Source: JBBRWV01 sp038248985 (GTDB lineage: Bacteria > Planctomycetota > Phycisphaerae > WQYP01). From it: a stretch of DNA of 22,608 nucleotides. A program made the position numbers and the translations under genes. This document shows positions 14,446 through 22,572 of this stretch, in pieces. The stretch lies in NCBI GenBank assembly GCA_038248985.1, contig JBBRWV010000055.1, positions 1-22,608 on the forward strand, read 5' to 3'. The first letter of the stretch is position 1. Every line of letters begins with the position of its first letter. A model generated the notes under the pieces. The model made no database searches. It saw only the letters and a list, made by a program, of their open reading frames with translations, and was not told where the DNA came from.

Positions 14446-15873
14446 TTATTTTTTCTCCGGTTCTTTTTTTTTATGTGGTTCTTTTGGTTCATTTTTGGCG
14501 GGTTCTTTTTGGGCATCGTCCTCGGGTATTTCCTTGGTTTCCACGATGCCGCCATTGATGCCGTTGCCTCGGAGTTGAATCTGCAATTTTAGTACGTTTT
14601 TTCCGGCAGGGGCGGGGAGAATGATGACACCGGGCGGGAGGACGGGGGTATCCAAATCGTCGGTTGGGCGCGTGGCCGCGGGTTGCGTGGTAATTTGGGC
14701 CCGCGCGGCAGCGGTTTCTATGCCGAATTTTTCGGAATTTTTCACCCACCATTCGTTAAACTTTTTCAACGTGGCGTCCTCTTCGGCTTCGGTGGGGGAA
14801 ACCCAGGTGCTGTTCATCGTGGAGAGGCGTTTCATTTTGTAGTCTTTGGCGTCCTGCCCGACGATCTGGATCACCGTGGCCAAGGGGGCGGTGCGGTTGG
14901 ACCAGAAATATTTTTCCGCATTCATTGAACCGCTGCTGCGTGTGAGCACGCGGGAGTTGGCCAATTTGAGAAGCACGGGGATAAGTTCCCGGGACTGACT
15001 ATTTTCGGCCAGCTTATACAAATTTCTGACAGGCTCGGTGGAAGGCAGGAACGACCACGCGCGGGCAGCGGCGTGGGGATTGTCGTCACTCAATTGCTCG
15101 TCAATTCGATTCAGGGCACTCTTCAATTTTTCGACCAGCAACGGTGTTTTATAGTTCATCAGCACTTCGGCGGCGATGTTGGAATCTAAAGTCGGCCGAT
15201 TCATGTTCTCATAGGTTGGGCCGAGATTACGGCCCCTGAACGCCACCATGACCGCGGTATTGTTCGGTTGGCCCTGCACGCCGAGGCCCGAATCCACCGC
15301 GCGGTTGAAGAGCGCATTTACCAGGGGCTCAGAAGGTTTACGATCCCAGACGGCCTCCATTGCGGCAATGTAGACAGCCCGCATGTCATCTTCGAGCAGG
15401 CGGCCGAAGACCACGCCGGCCTGCGCGCCGTCATCCTTGGCCAGAAGTTTGATTCCCTCGATGCGCTGGGCGCTATGGGTGGAATACAGTTTGGCGATCA
15501 TGTCCAGAGTTTGGGGTTGCGTGCCCCAGGTGAGTTGGGCTTGGCGCGCGTCGTTGGGAAGTTTCAGGACTTCGATGGCCCAGCGACTGAGGCCGTCGTT
15601 GAATTCCATCAGCGAAACGAGGCGTGATTGGGTTTCGGGATTACCCGTGGAAAGCAAGGCTTTGATTTGCTGGGCGAGGGCGCTCTGGATATCTTTCTGG
15701 GCTTTTTCGCGGGTGGCGAATTCTTCGGAGGCCATGCCTTTGAGGGCTTCGGAGACGGCGGGGGAGAGGGTTTCAATTTGGGGCGGTGCGGCGGCGAAGG
15801 CGGGCAGGAGAGTTCCGGCCAGGACGATTGCGGCAGAAAGGTGGAAAACGGATGCGCGGGAGGATGGTTTCAT
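14446..15873 (-). CDS. Secreted alpha-helical repeat (HEAT-like) protein
   Basis: A 475-residue exported protein. A Sec signal peptide ends near AFAAAPP (about residue 30). The region from about 40 to 370 is a run of amphipathic helices resembling HEAT/ARM-type repeats, for example SEEFATREKAQKDIQSALAQQIKALL and HSAQRIEGIKLLAKDD. Then come an Ala/Thr/Pro linker, a short beta-like segment (VLKLQIQLRGNG) and a highly charged Lys/Glu/Pro tail (KEPAKNEPKEPHKKKEPEKK region). GAGGAA lies 7 nt before the ATG, and a TATAAT on the minus strand at 15949-15954 may be its -10 box. Its base use is less G-skewed than its neighbours. A scaffold or protein-binding role in the periplasm is an inference. Confidence 0.75.
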   Translation of the reverse strand: MKPSSRASVFHLSAAIVLAGTLLPAFAAAPPQIETLSPAVSEALKGMASEEFATREKAQKDIQSALAQQIKALLSTGNPETQSRLVSLMEFNDGLSRWAIEVLKLPNDARQAQLTWGTQPQTLDMIAKLYSTHSAQRIEGIKLLAKDDGAQAGVVFGRLLEDDMRAVYIAAMEAVWDRKPSEPLVNALFNRAVDSGLGVQGQPNNTAVMVAFRGRNLGPTYENMNRPTLDSNIAAEVLMNYKTPLLVEKLKSALNRIDEQLSDDNPHAAARAWSFLPSTEPVRNLYKLAENSQSRELIPVLLKLANSRVLTRSSGSMNAEKYFWSNRTAPLATVIQIVGQDAKDYKMKRLSTMNSTWVSPTEAEEDATLKKFNEWWVKNSEKFGIETAAARAQITTQPAATRPTDDLDTPVLPPGVIILPAPAGKNVLKLQIQLRGNGINGGIVETKEIPEDDAQKEPAKNEPKEPHKKKEPEKK

Positions 15874-16037
15874 GATTGTTCCTCAATAAAAGCAAAGGAT
15901 GTTGCGGACCCGCCCACCGCACCTTTCGGGCGAAGGACATCTTCTTGCATTATAACGATGCCGCCGAGGAGGAGTGTGTTCAGGAATTTTGCGGGTATGG
16001 AGGGGCAGGCGGGCGGGCCGGGGGACGGGCGATGGGA

Positions 16038-16595
16038 TCAGTTCATGGAGGGGTCTGTGGGGATGAAGCGGGGATCGACGGCGGGGCGGACGGAATGGGC
16101 GTGGGCCAGGGAGCGGGTGATGCGTTCCCAGAGATCTTCAGGAGTGTGGAGGATGTCGGCGGCGGAGAGATCGGCGATGGCCCAGGCACCTTCGGCGAGC
16201 TCGGCCTCCAACTGCATGGCGGACCAGCCGCTGTAGCCGACGAAAAATTTGAGCGGGGTGACCTCTTCACTGACGAGGGTTTTGACGGCATCGGCATCGG
16301 AGCTGAGGTAGAGGCCGGAGGCGATTTCCAGTTGGCTGCCTTGTTCTTCGGCGTGGACGACGAGGAGTGGACCTTCGCAGGGGCCGCCTTGAAAGAGCGC
16401 TTCGTCATTGGGATAGGGGACGGCGCTGACTTGCTCCCAGGCTTGGCCGACGGTGGTTTCGAGGGGGCGGTTGAGGACGAGGCCCATGGCGCCGTTTTCG
16501 TCATGTTGGACGATGAGGATGAGGGTGCGCGCGAAGTTGGGATCGAGGAGGGAAGTGGTGGCGACGAGGATTTTTCCTTTGAGGGGAGATTGCAT
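16038..16595 (-). CDS. yqgE: YqgE/AlgH family protein (UPF0301)
   Basis: A 185-residue cytoplasmic protein of the YqgE/AlgH family. The conserved N-terminal block GKILVATTSLLDPNFARTLILIVQHDENGAMGLVLNRP is complete, and FQGGP and FVGYSGWSAMQLEAELAEGAW follow in the expected order. The length is typical. The molecular function is not established; AlgH was tied to alginate gene expression in Pseudomonas. AAGGA lies about 9 nt before the ATG. It is the last chromosomal protein gene before the tRNA and the element. Confidence 0.93.
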   Translation of the reverse strand: MQSPLKGKILVATTSLLDPNFARTLILIVQHDENGAMGLVLNRPLETTVGQAWEQVSAVPYPNDEALFQGGPCEGPLLVVHAEEQGSQLEIASGLYLSSDADAVKTLVSEEVTPLKFFVGYSGWSAMQLEAELAEGAWAIADLSAADILHTPEDLWERITRSLAHAHSVRPAVDPRFIPTDPSMN

Positions 16596-16807
16596 GACGG
16601 GAATCCTTCATGTGGTACACCCACCATTTTACCCCGGACGGAGCCGGAGGGGAGGGAATTGCGGTTTTAGGGCAGGGGATTGGGGGGGTGGGCGAGGGAG
16701 GGAAAAAGGTGGAGTGGGGCGTGTGGCTGGAGGCGGGAATTTCAGGGAACTCGGGCCAGCGCTTGACCCATGGGCGGCGTTTCCGTAAATTGTTGGATTC
16801 CCGCTGA

Positions 16808-16880
16808 GGGCAGATAGCTCAGCTGGTAGAGCAATGGATTGAAAATCCATGTGTCGCCGGTTCGATTCCGGCTCTGCCCA
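16808..16880 (+). tRNA. tRNA-Phe (GAA)
   Basis: A complete 73-nt cloverleaf: acceptor GGGCAGA pairs with TCTGCCC, discriminator A; D-arm GCTC..GAGC; anticodon stem ATGGA/TCCAT with loop TTGAAAA, giving anticodon GAA; T-arm GCCGG-TTCGATT-CCGGC. CCA is not encoded. Its 3' end borders the mobile element, a common integration target. Confidence 0.96.
16859..16880 (+). other. Probable attachment site half (3' end of tRNA-Phe)
   Basis: The T-arm and acceptor end of the tRNA is the usual target for tyrosine recombinases, and the recombinase gene here is the nearest gene and points toward it. No second copy of this segment occurs before 22608, so the other junction would be outside the window. The exact crossover is unknown. 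Confidence 0.5.
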
Positions 16881-16899
16881 TCCCCTCGTCGCAAGGGGT

Positions 16900-16947
16900 C
16901 GCACACCCTCGTTTTTGGTAGCAAGAATGGGGGTGTGCGTCGTTTTT
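16900..16947 (+). terminator. Terminator-like hairpin after tRNA-Phe
   Basis: CGCACACCC at 16900-16908 pairs with GGGTGTGCG at 16931-16939, followed by TCGTTTTT. A smaller hairpin, CCCC..GGGG at 16883-16897, precedes it. The rest of the 307-bp gap to the integrase stop shows only the hairpin listed at 17140. Confidence 0.6.
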
Positions 16948-17139
16948 GCGAGGCCTTGCGAGCCAGTTCGGCTGCTTACTGTGCCGGAATATGTGCCGCT
17001 TTTTTGCGTGAGAGTTTTGGGGGATTTTTGGACGATCATTTCAGGGAGTTTTTGGCCGCAAAACCGCGCGCGATCTTCCTTGGCCAATTCTACCCCCCTA
17101 CGCAATTCTACTTTAGGTGCTCGTTTTGGCCCCCGAGAA

Positions 17140-17173
17140 AGCCCCCTCGTTGGTTTTTCGATACGAGGGGGCT
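17140..17173 (-). terminator. Hairpin terminator after the integrase gene
   Basis: AGCCCCCTCG at 17140-17149 and CGAGGGGGCT at 17164-17173 form a perfect 10-bp stem about 15 nt past the integrase stop. On the minus strand it is followed only by TTTC, so the T-run is weak. Confidence 0.55.
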
Positions 17174-17187
17174 CGGGCTGTTCTTGA

Positions 17188-18336
17188 CTAGGGGGTTGGG
17201 GTCGGCGCGCTGGTCATCGGAGCGTTGGCCTTTCCGCTGGCCGTGTCGAAGTGCTCGTCGGTGACCTGGAGGTAATGCTGTTGCGCGATCTTGGGGGTGT
17301 TGCCGATCCATTTGCATACGACGTGGAGGGGGAACTTTTGGCACAACTCGGTCTCCCGGCTGCTGCGGAGATTGGCGAAGATCTTGGGCCACGGGTCCAC
17401 GCCGGCGCGCTTCATGATTTTGCCCAGCTGCGTTCGGAGATTGGTGTTGCGTTCGCGGTACCGAGTGATGACGAATTCGGTGCCGGGCTCAGCTGCTTCA
17501 TAGACTTCGCGCAGATAGGGCAACAGTTCGGGGAAGATGGGCACCCAACGCGTGCCGCCGCTGGCGAGGTGCTCGGTTTTCGGGCTGTGCACAAGGAACC
17601 GTCCGCGGCTCCAATCCACGTCGACCCACCGCAGGCCGAGATGCTCCGATGGACAGCGGAGTCCTCCGAAGCGACTCAGTGCGAACAGCAGTCGCCACTG
17701 GGCATCCGGGCAGGCATCGAGAACAAGCCGTGCCATGTCGGGAGTTACGAAGAACATCCGGCTCTGATTCACCTGACCGCCGGCTTTGACGTCGGCAAAA
17801 GGGCTTTGCTGGATCAGCTTCCAGCGGACGGCGCGCCGAAACACATGTTTCGCCACGCCAACCCGGCGGCTCACCGTGGCCTCGGACAGGCCGCTTGTCT
17901 GCAAATGCTTGCGCCATGCGTCGGCGTCGGAAGGCTCGATTTTTCGAACCATCCGAGATTCGCCAAAATATTCCAAGAGGTTGTCGCACGCTTGGCCATA
18001 GGCGATTCGAGTCGCAGGCTTCACGTGCAGATCGGCGAGGAAATCGGCCACAAGGCGTCCGACAGTCGCATTCACACGCTCACGAGGTTCGACCAGCCCA
18101 GCGGCCGCGAGTCGGCCATGGATTCGGTCGTCGAGCGACATGAGCCAGCGGCCCGTTTCCGGATCCAAGACCGACGTGGCACCGGTTGCCACCATCACCA
18201 GATGCTCGACGCGTACCTTGAACGCCTCGGCCTGCTTGGTCGTCGCCTTTCCCAAACGGATCGTTTTTCTCGTCCCGTCGCTTGCACGGAAGAGAATTCT
18301 CCGGTGCCCGTTCAAATCATTTCCAATAGTTGCCAT
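17188..18336 (-). CDS. Tyrosine recombinase/integrase
   Basis: A 382-residue phage-type integrase that would insert the element at the tRNA-Phe gene and, with the excisionase, remove it. Residues about 90-180 form the core-binding SAM-like domain (VGRLVADFLADLHVKPATRIAYG). The catalytic domain has Arg227 in FGGLRCPSE, Lys253 in the beta-hairpin SPKTEH, Arg324 in ANLRSSRETEL, Trp343 in CKWIGN and the nucleophile Tyr355 in QQHYLQV. The first His of the usual HxxR box is replaced (Ala-Asn-Leu-Arg), a variant I associate with planctomycete recombinases. It begins 3 nt after the excisionase-like stop and reads toward the tRNA. Codon use is mixed, unlike the chromosomal genes. Confidence 0.95.
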   Translation of the reverse strand: MATIGNDLNGHRRILFRASDGTRKTIRLGKATTKQAEAFKVRVEHLVMVATGATSVLDPETGRWLMSLDDRIHGRLAAAGLVEPRERVNATVGRLVADFLADLHVKPATRIAYGQACDNLLEYFGESRMVRKIEPSDADAWRKHLQTSGLSEATVSRRVGVAKHVFRRAVRWKLIQQSPFADVKAGGQVNQSRMFFVTPDMARLVLDACPDAQWRLLFALSRFGGLRCPSEHLGLRWVDVDWSRGRFLVHSPKTEHLASGGTRWVPIFPELLPYLREVYEAAEPGTEFVITRYRERNTNLRTQLGKIMKRAGVDPWPKIFANLRSSRETELCQKFPLHVVCKWIGNTPKIAQQHYLQVTDEHFDTASGKANAPMTSAPTPTP

Positions 18337-18339
18337 TGT

Positions 18340-18660
18340 TCACCGTCCTTCATCTGCTCGCCGTGAAGGCGAGGCATTTGGGGCTGTTTGTTTTTGGTCA
18401 TCACAGACCTCTTCATGGGTGTCGTGGGTTGGGGGTTTGGATACTTGGCGGGATTGCTGGTCCAGCCATTTGCGCAGCGCGTCCGTCGGATACAGGACCG
18501 ATCGTCCGATTCGAACGTGGGGGATTTCGTTCCGGTTGGTCAAGGTCCACAGCGTCCTCTCCGAGATGGAGAGCGCAGCTGCGGCCTCCCTCGGCCGCAT
18601 GGCCAGACGGGGCGTCAGTGGGGTGCCCGGCGGATTCAGGTTCGGCGCGTTGTTCACCAC
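18340..18660 (-). CDS. Excisionase-like helix-turn-helix DNA-binding protein
   Basis: A 106-residue protein with one MerR/Xis-type winged helix-turn-helix (HTH_17 pattern) at about 20-70: AMRPREAAAALSISERTLWTLTNRNEIPHVRIGRSVLYPTDALRKWL. Such proteins act as recombination directionality factors or small regulators. The tail of about 35 residues is polar. It starts at a tandem GTG-GTG and ends 3 nt before the integrase ATG, so the two are almost certainly cotranscribed and coupled in translation. Confidence 0.85.
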   Translation of the reverse strand: MVNNAPNLNPPGTPLTPRLAMRPREAAAALSISERTLWTLTNRNEIPHVRIGRSVLYPTDALRKWLDQQSRQVSKPPTHDTHEEVCDDQKQTAPNASPSRRADEGR

Positions 18661-19013
18661 AGCCCCCTTTCTTTTGAGGAGAAGGCTGCTTCAACTACAT
18701 GACGAGGCGTGGGGAGAGTAGGTTGCCCTTCGCTGGGCAACAGATCAGGAGTGGGGCTGCCTTGGGAGGGCGTCATTCGACGCGCACCGGCAGCCCGGGG
18801 ACGAGAAGGACCATGGGGTCACCTTTCGGCCTTTCGGGCATGCCGCGCAGGAATCCGTGCCAGAGATACCAGTTTTTTCCAGTCTCGATTTCATTTGGGG
18901 GGTTCCAGGCGGCTTGGGGTGGGGCGGTGGGTCGTAAGTCGAACGGCCGTGGGGGTGGGACGGCTGGCCCTGAGATCTGAATATAGCGCCAGATTACGGG
19001 AATGCAAGGGGAT

Positions 19014-19063
19014 GGCCCATTTTTTTTATTGAGGGCCGCTGCCGCCCGTTAAACGACGGCAGC
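19014..19063. other. Two adjacent hairpins
   Basis: GGCCC at 19014-19018 pairs with GGGCC at 19033-19037 around a T-rich loop, and GCTGCCG at 19038-19044 pairs with CGGCAGC at 19057-19063 around CCCGTTAAACGA. The stems abut without a gap, suggesting a structured RNA or a protein-binding DNA site. Confidence 0.4.
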
Positions 19064-19193
19064 CCGCTTCCGGTTTCTTCAGATCACGAGGTGGGGATTT
19101 CTATGCCGGCGGAGTTCGCCGCGCGAACGGGATATCCAGACACTTATTGAACGCATGTTAAAAAATTCTGCATTCCGTCAAAATCGGCGTGAA

Positions 19194-19209
19194 TTGTCAC
19201 CGGTGACAA
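19194..19209. promoter_or_regulatory. 16-bp perfect palindrome, operator candidate
   Basis: TTGTCACCGGTGACAA is fully self-complementary and sits in an A+T-rich stretch between the replication gene and the excisionase-like gene. A dimeric repressor would bind such a site; none is encoded in the visible part apart from the excisionase-like protein. Confidence 0.5.
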
Positions 19210-19275
19210 ATTAAAAACCTCTGCGAGCCAAAAACAGGCACTCCGAGCCGTAGCTCATCACCGTGCCCTGGGTGG

Positions 19276-21738
19276 TCAAGCAGCTGTTTTTATTGCCAGA
19301 GGAGACCTGGCCGGCACCAGAGCCAACTCATTCAGATTCCGGATATGAATCTTCCTGGGCCGCTCGTTCTTATCCTTGATTACTTCAAAGCCATTGCGTT
19401 TAAGAACGGGGATGAGCCGGGTCAGGGCCGCAGCCATACCCCGCGCAGTATTGGGCCAATATTTACTGCGTCTGATTTCCTCCGGTACTTTGCCTGGTGA
19501 GTTGAGGCCCTTTAACAACTCCGTGGAGGTTCCGTCCCAACGGAGCTTGTCGCTCATAAAACTCATCAAGGGTGTCCAAATTAAAGATGAGTCGGCCACG
19601 ACGGCGTCCGTCTCGTCACGGTTGCTCTTCATGGCGGCATTGAAGCTTCCGGGGGGCAGACCGAGTCCTGGCTCAGCGGCGTTGGCCCACACGGCGAAAT
19701 CGGCCATGCGTGGCAGATCCTTTCGACTCACGCTTTGCCGGCGTGCCAGCGCAACGCTCACGGCGTCGTACAACGCACCGAGAATCGACGGTTGGGCCGC
19801 GCGATATTCGGCTTTGACGTCTTCGTCCGTCTTGCGAGGGCCGGTGAGGCTGGCCAGGGAAACCATGAGCGTTCTGTCCGCAAGATCGGCCGCGGTGGTG
19901 AGTTCCTCGATGCCGTTGAGCATCACCGGACGCCGCGCTTCGATGAGGGTTTCCTCGGTATTTGCGTAGAGTTCGCGTGAGGCAAAGCCTGCTCCTGTGG
20001 CCAGTCGACAAAAGCCGTCCGAGAGCCAACGTGGGAGGTGGCTCACATTGTCGAAGGAGAGCACAAAATTATTCTGTGCGGCAATCATCAAATCGCGCGC
20101 GCTGCCCGGTTCGGATCGGAGGCTGGCCTTGCTGGGGTCGATAAGCTCATGGAGGAGCGTGGTGGCGGTGCTCTTGCATGATCCGTGTTCTCCACAGATG
20201 GCGAGGATCGGATAGGCACCCGTCGGCATGAGGCATCCCACCAGCCATGAGACCAGCAGGATCCAGGAGTCCTGGTTCTCGACATTTATCAGGCGTCGGA
20301 GAGCATTGATGGAACCGCCTGGGGTAGGCTCCGGCAATTCCCTCATGCCCTGCGTACGGTAGAAATGGACGGGGCAATCTTTGCTTTCGATCACGCGCCA
20401 GTCAGAGGCATCGATACGCACACAACGCCAGTCGTCCCTGCACAGGTCGACATAAACGACATCTTCATGGGCTGCCACACGGAGCGCCGTCGGGCTGGTC
20501 ATGGTTCCCGTTATCCCACGGCAGTGAAGGGTTGCCACGAGGTCCTTCAAGGTTGTCGCCGGTATGGCCTCATGGTGGAGCCAGTAATAGGAACTCCTCA
20601 ACCAGGCATCGAAGTGCCTCCCGTTGACCGACATTGTTTCCCGGTGGCCGTCGACGATTACGTCCACGAAAGAAACGTTCCGGTCTTTTTCATGGCGGAA
20701 GAGTTTCAGGCTGGACTCGAGTTGGCTGAGCCGGCCGGCGCGACTGCTCTTATCAGGCGCAGCTGTTTGAGGGGGAAGATCTTCCCACTTCGGAGCACGT
20801 GGCTCGCCGTTAGCCATGGCCGACTTGGTGGCTTGCGCCAGTTCTTCGGCATCGAGCGGCACCGGATTCCGCGCATTCCATTGCTTCATCACACTCAGCA
20901 CGTCCTCTGGGTCCAGCCCTTCGTCGGTCCCACGTATCTGAAACGCGCTGAGATGTCCGGCAAGGTTGAACGCCTTGCTGTTTCGCTCGCCCTCGATGGC
21001 GGGTGACACGCTGGCAGCATACGCAGTGGCTTTTGCCATGAGGGCGTCTCTCCCGAGGCTATTGGCGGATGCGACAGCCATATTCGACACGGGAGTGTTC
21101 ACGGGGAGAGCAGCTGCGCGCGGAGTCGAAGCGGACTTCGGTGAGGAAATTATCTTGACAAGCCACTCAGGCACATCGGCTAATTCGATTTGCCCGGGGC
21201 CACAATCTTCCACCCATTCATACACGCCGCCGCTCTTATGGTTACTAGGTGGGGCCACGATATAGCCGTTGGCTCCACGTACATCCAAACCGGGGCGAAA
21301 CCCCGCTCGGTTGGTCATTTTTGAGGCGGGATACTTAAACAGGTAGTGGCTACCTCCGCTGCCCGTTCGAGCCTGAACGGTGGGCGGAAGAGGACCGTGC
21401 TCCGCGATCAGCTGGGCCAGGGATTCACTGCCGTCTGCGCCGATATCGACATCCAAGACCAATACGCCCGATTCCGGGCCGGTACGAATTCCGATGTTGG
21501 CGTGGAGGAAGGAATTTGCCCACGCCTCGATCTGAGCCGGATCCTTACTGGCGGACTTGAGTCCGTCCCTTGGTCGCGGATGCTTGCCCGGGCTATGGCA
21601 GTTCATCTGGCTGCAATCACACAGGCCAGCGACCATCGTATGAATGGGGAGTATGAGCCAGCCCCGATCGGCATAGGCGAGAGCGGTTTTATGGAAGGGG
21701 GTTAACGACGATCTATCGAGAGTATTTGGATTGTCCAT
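19276..21738 (-). CDS. PrimPol-PriCT-ATPase replication protein
   Basis: An 820-residue fusion for starting element replication. Residues about 15-200 are a bifunctional primase/polymerase domain: a Cys-rich CDCSQMNCHSPGKHPR segment, the catalytic DVD at 96-98, GGSHYLFKYP with His131, and LDVRGANGYIVAPPS. Residues about 238-310 look like a PriCT-1 domain. From about 490 comes a P-loop ATPase with Walker A GEHGSCKST (516-524) and a Walker B-like FVLSFDN (568-574), then an ARRPVMLNGIEELTTAADLADR segment like that of DUF927/superfamily-3-type helicases. The polypeptide could both prime and unwind, as the P4 alpha protein does. AAGG lies 9 nt before the ATG. The start faces the repeat-rich block, as expected for a replication gene beside its origin. 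Confidence 0.9.
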   Translation of the reverse strand: MDNPNTLDRSSLTPFHKTALAYADRGWLILPIHTMVAGLCDCSQMNCHSPGKHPRPRDGLKSASKDPAQIEAWANSFLHANIGIRTGPESGVLVLDVDIGADGSESLAQLIAEHGPLPPTVQARTGSGGSHYLFKYPASKMTNRAGFRPGLDVRGANGYIVAPPSNHKSGGVYEWVEDCGPGQIELADVPEWLVKIISSPKSASTPRAAALPVNTPVSNMAVASANSLGRDALMAKATAYAASVSPAIEGERNSKAFNLAGHLSAFQIRGTDEGLDPEDVLSVMKQWNARNPVPLDAEELAQATKSAMANGEPRAPKWEDLPPQTAAPDKSSRAGRLSQLESSLKLFRHEKDRNVSFVDVIVDGHRETMSVNGRHFDAWLRSSYYWLHHEAIPATTLKDLVATLHCRGITGTMTSPTALRVAAHEDVVYVDLCRDDWRCVRIDASDWRVIESKDCPVHFYRTQGMRELPEPTPGGSINALRRLINVENQDSWILLVSWLVGCLMPTGAYPILAICGEHGSCKSTATTLLHELIDPSKASLRSEPGSARDLMIAAQNNFVLSFDNVSHLPRWLSDGFCRLATGAGFASRELYANTEETLIEARRPVMLNGIEELTTAADLADRTLMVSLASLTGPRKTDEDVKAEYRAAQPSILGALYDAVSVALARRQSVSRKDLPRMADFAVWANAAEPGLGLPPGSFNAAMKSNRDETDAVVADSSLIWTPLMSFMSDKLRWDGTSTELLKGLNSPGKVPEEIRRSKYWPNTARGMAAALTRLIPVLKRNGFEVIKDKNERPRKIHIRNLNELALVPARSPLAIKTAA

Positions 21739-21820
21739 TGTAAAAACCTTGATTCATGTTTGGTTACGCCCGAAATTGAGGCAGGCGGCGATAGCCCTGC
21801 GAAACTCTCAAAGCAACAAC

Positions 21821-21974
21821 AAATCACAGCAGACAAAATCACAGCTTCGCAGATAAAATCAAACACATCACAAAGCAGGGTCAAAAACCCTACAACAAAT
21901 CAAAGCTCTCTACGCATCACAAATCAAAAATCAAAAAAAACAAAGCATCACAAATCAAAAGCATCACAAAACAG
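21821..21974 (+). repeat. A-rich direct repeats (GCATCACAAATCAAAA type)
   Basis: GCATCACAAATCAAAA occurs at 21914-21929 and 21945-21960, immediately followed by GCATCACAAA at 21961-21970. CATCACAAA also occurs at 21866-21874, and AAATCACAGC at 21821-21830 and 21836-21845. The strand is nearly devoid of G here and very A-rich, so it should melt easily. Confidence 0.7.
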
Positions 21975-22193
21975 ATTCAGCATTTCTCGGCGGTGCAGCT
22001 GCTGGATTCCGCCGCAAAACACTTACCTCTACTAGCAATTATCCATAAGTGCTGACAAAGCGCAAGCATTAACTCAAATTATTTTTTAGCAAGACCCAAA
22101 ATGGGTGTAGAGAGGGAGGAATAAGCGCCGGCACTTTCGAGGCAGGAAATCCATCGCGTGCGGCCGGCATCCGCGCCTCGCGCGGAGTGGTTT

Positions 22194-22572
22194 CCGACGG
22201 CCCGACGGTTCCGACGGTTGTGCGGGGCCATTCTATATTACGTGGTCGTGACCCTCCTCCCGCCCTCCTGCGGCGCTCTCACCCCTCTTCTTTCTTCCTC
22301 TTTTGAAAAGGATACAGGACAACCGTCGGAACCGTCGGACTTCTGAATTTCCCGTTGTAAGTTATTTTGCGGCGCGCACTTATAGTCCGACGGTTGCTCA
22401 CCACCCAACCGTCGGAGATCGTCGGGAACCGTCGGGCAACCGTCGGAAAATCCACAAAAACAATAAAGGTACGGCTCGATCCTGGGGACGATGGCTTCCG
22501 GCGGTGAGGTACAACCATTCCCCCCCGCCCAACAACCGTCGGAACTATTGCCCGACCGTCGGAGACCGTCGG
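22194..22572. repeat. RACCGTCGG iteron array in both orientations
   Basis: CCGACGG(TT) occurs at 22194-22200, 22202-22210, 22211-22219 and 22387-22395. The reverse, RACCGTCGG, occurs at 22321-22329, 22330-22338, 22407-22415, 22427-22435, 22438-22446, 22534-22542, 22554-22562 and 22564-22572, with a degenerate TCGTCGG at 22419-22425. Copies touch or lie 1-2 nt apart in several places. AACCGTCGGAC (22330-22340) and GTCCGACGGTT (22385-22395) form a perfect 11-bp inverted pair around a 44-nt A+T-richer spacer. Confidence 0.85.

Larger units (their letters stand above)
18661..19275. other. Non-coding block between the excisionase-like and replication genes
   Basis: About 615 bp with no convincing gene on either strand; short open frames here are Arg/Gly-rich and lack starts with ribosome-binding sites. 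Its right third is A+T-richer and carries the hairpin pair (19014-19063) and the palindrome (19194-19209). It could hold the excisionase promoter, an operator and perhaps a small RNA. Confidence 0.5.

Noticed and set aside
22194..22572. CRISPR array
   Set aside because: The repeat unit is only 9 bp, spacing ranges from 0 to over 80 nt, and orientation changes; there are no cas genes.
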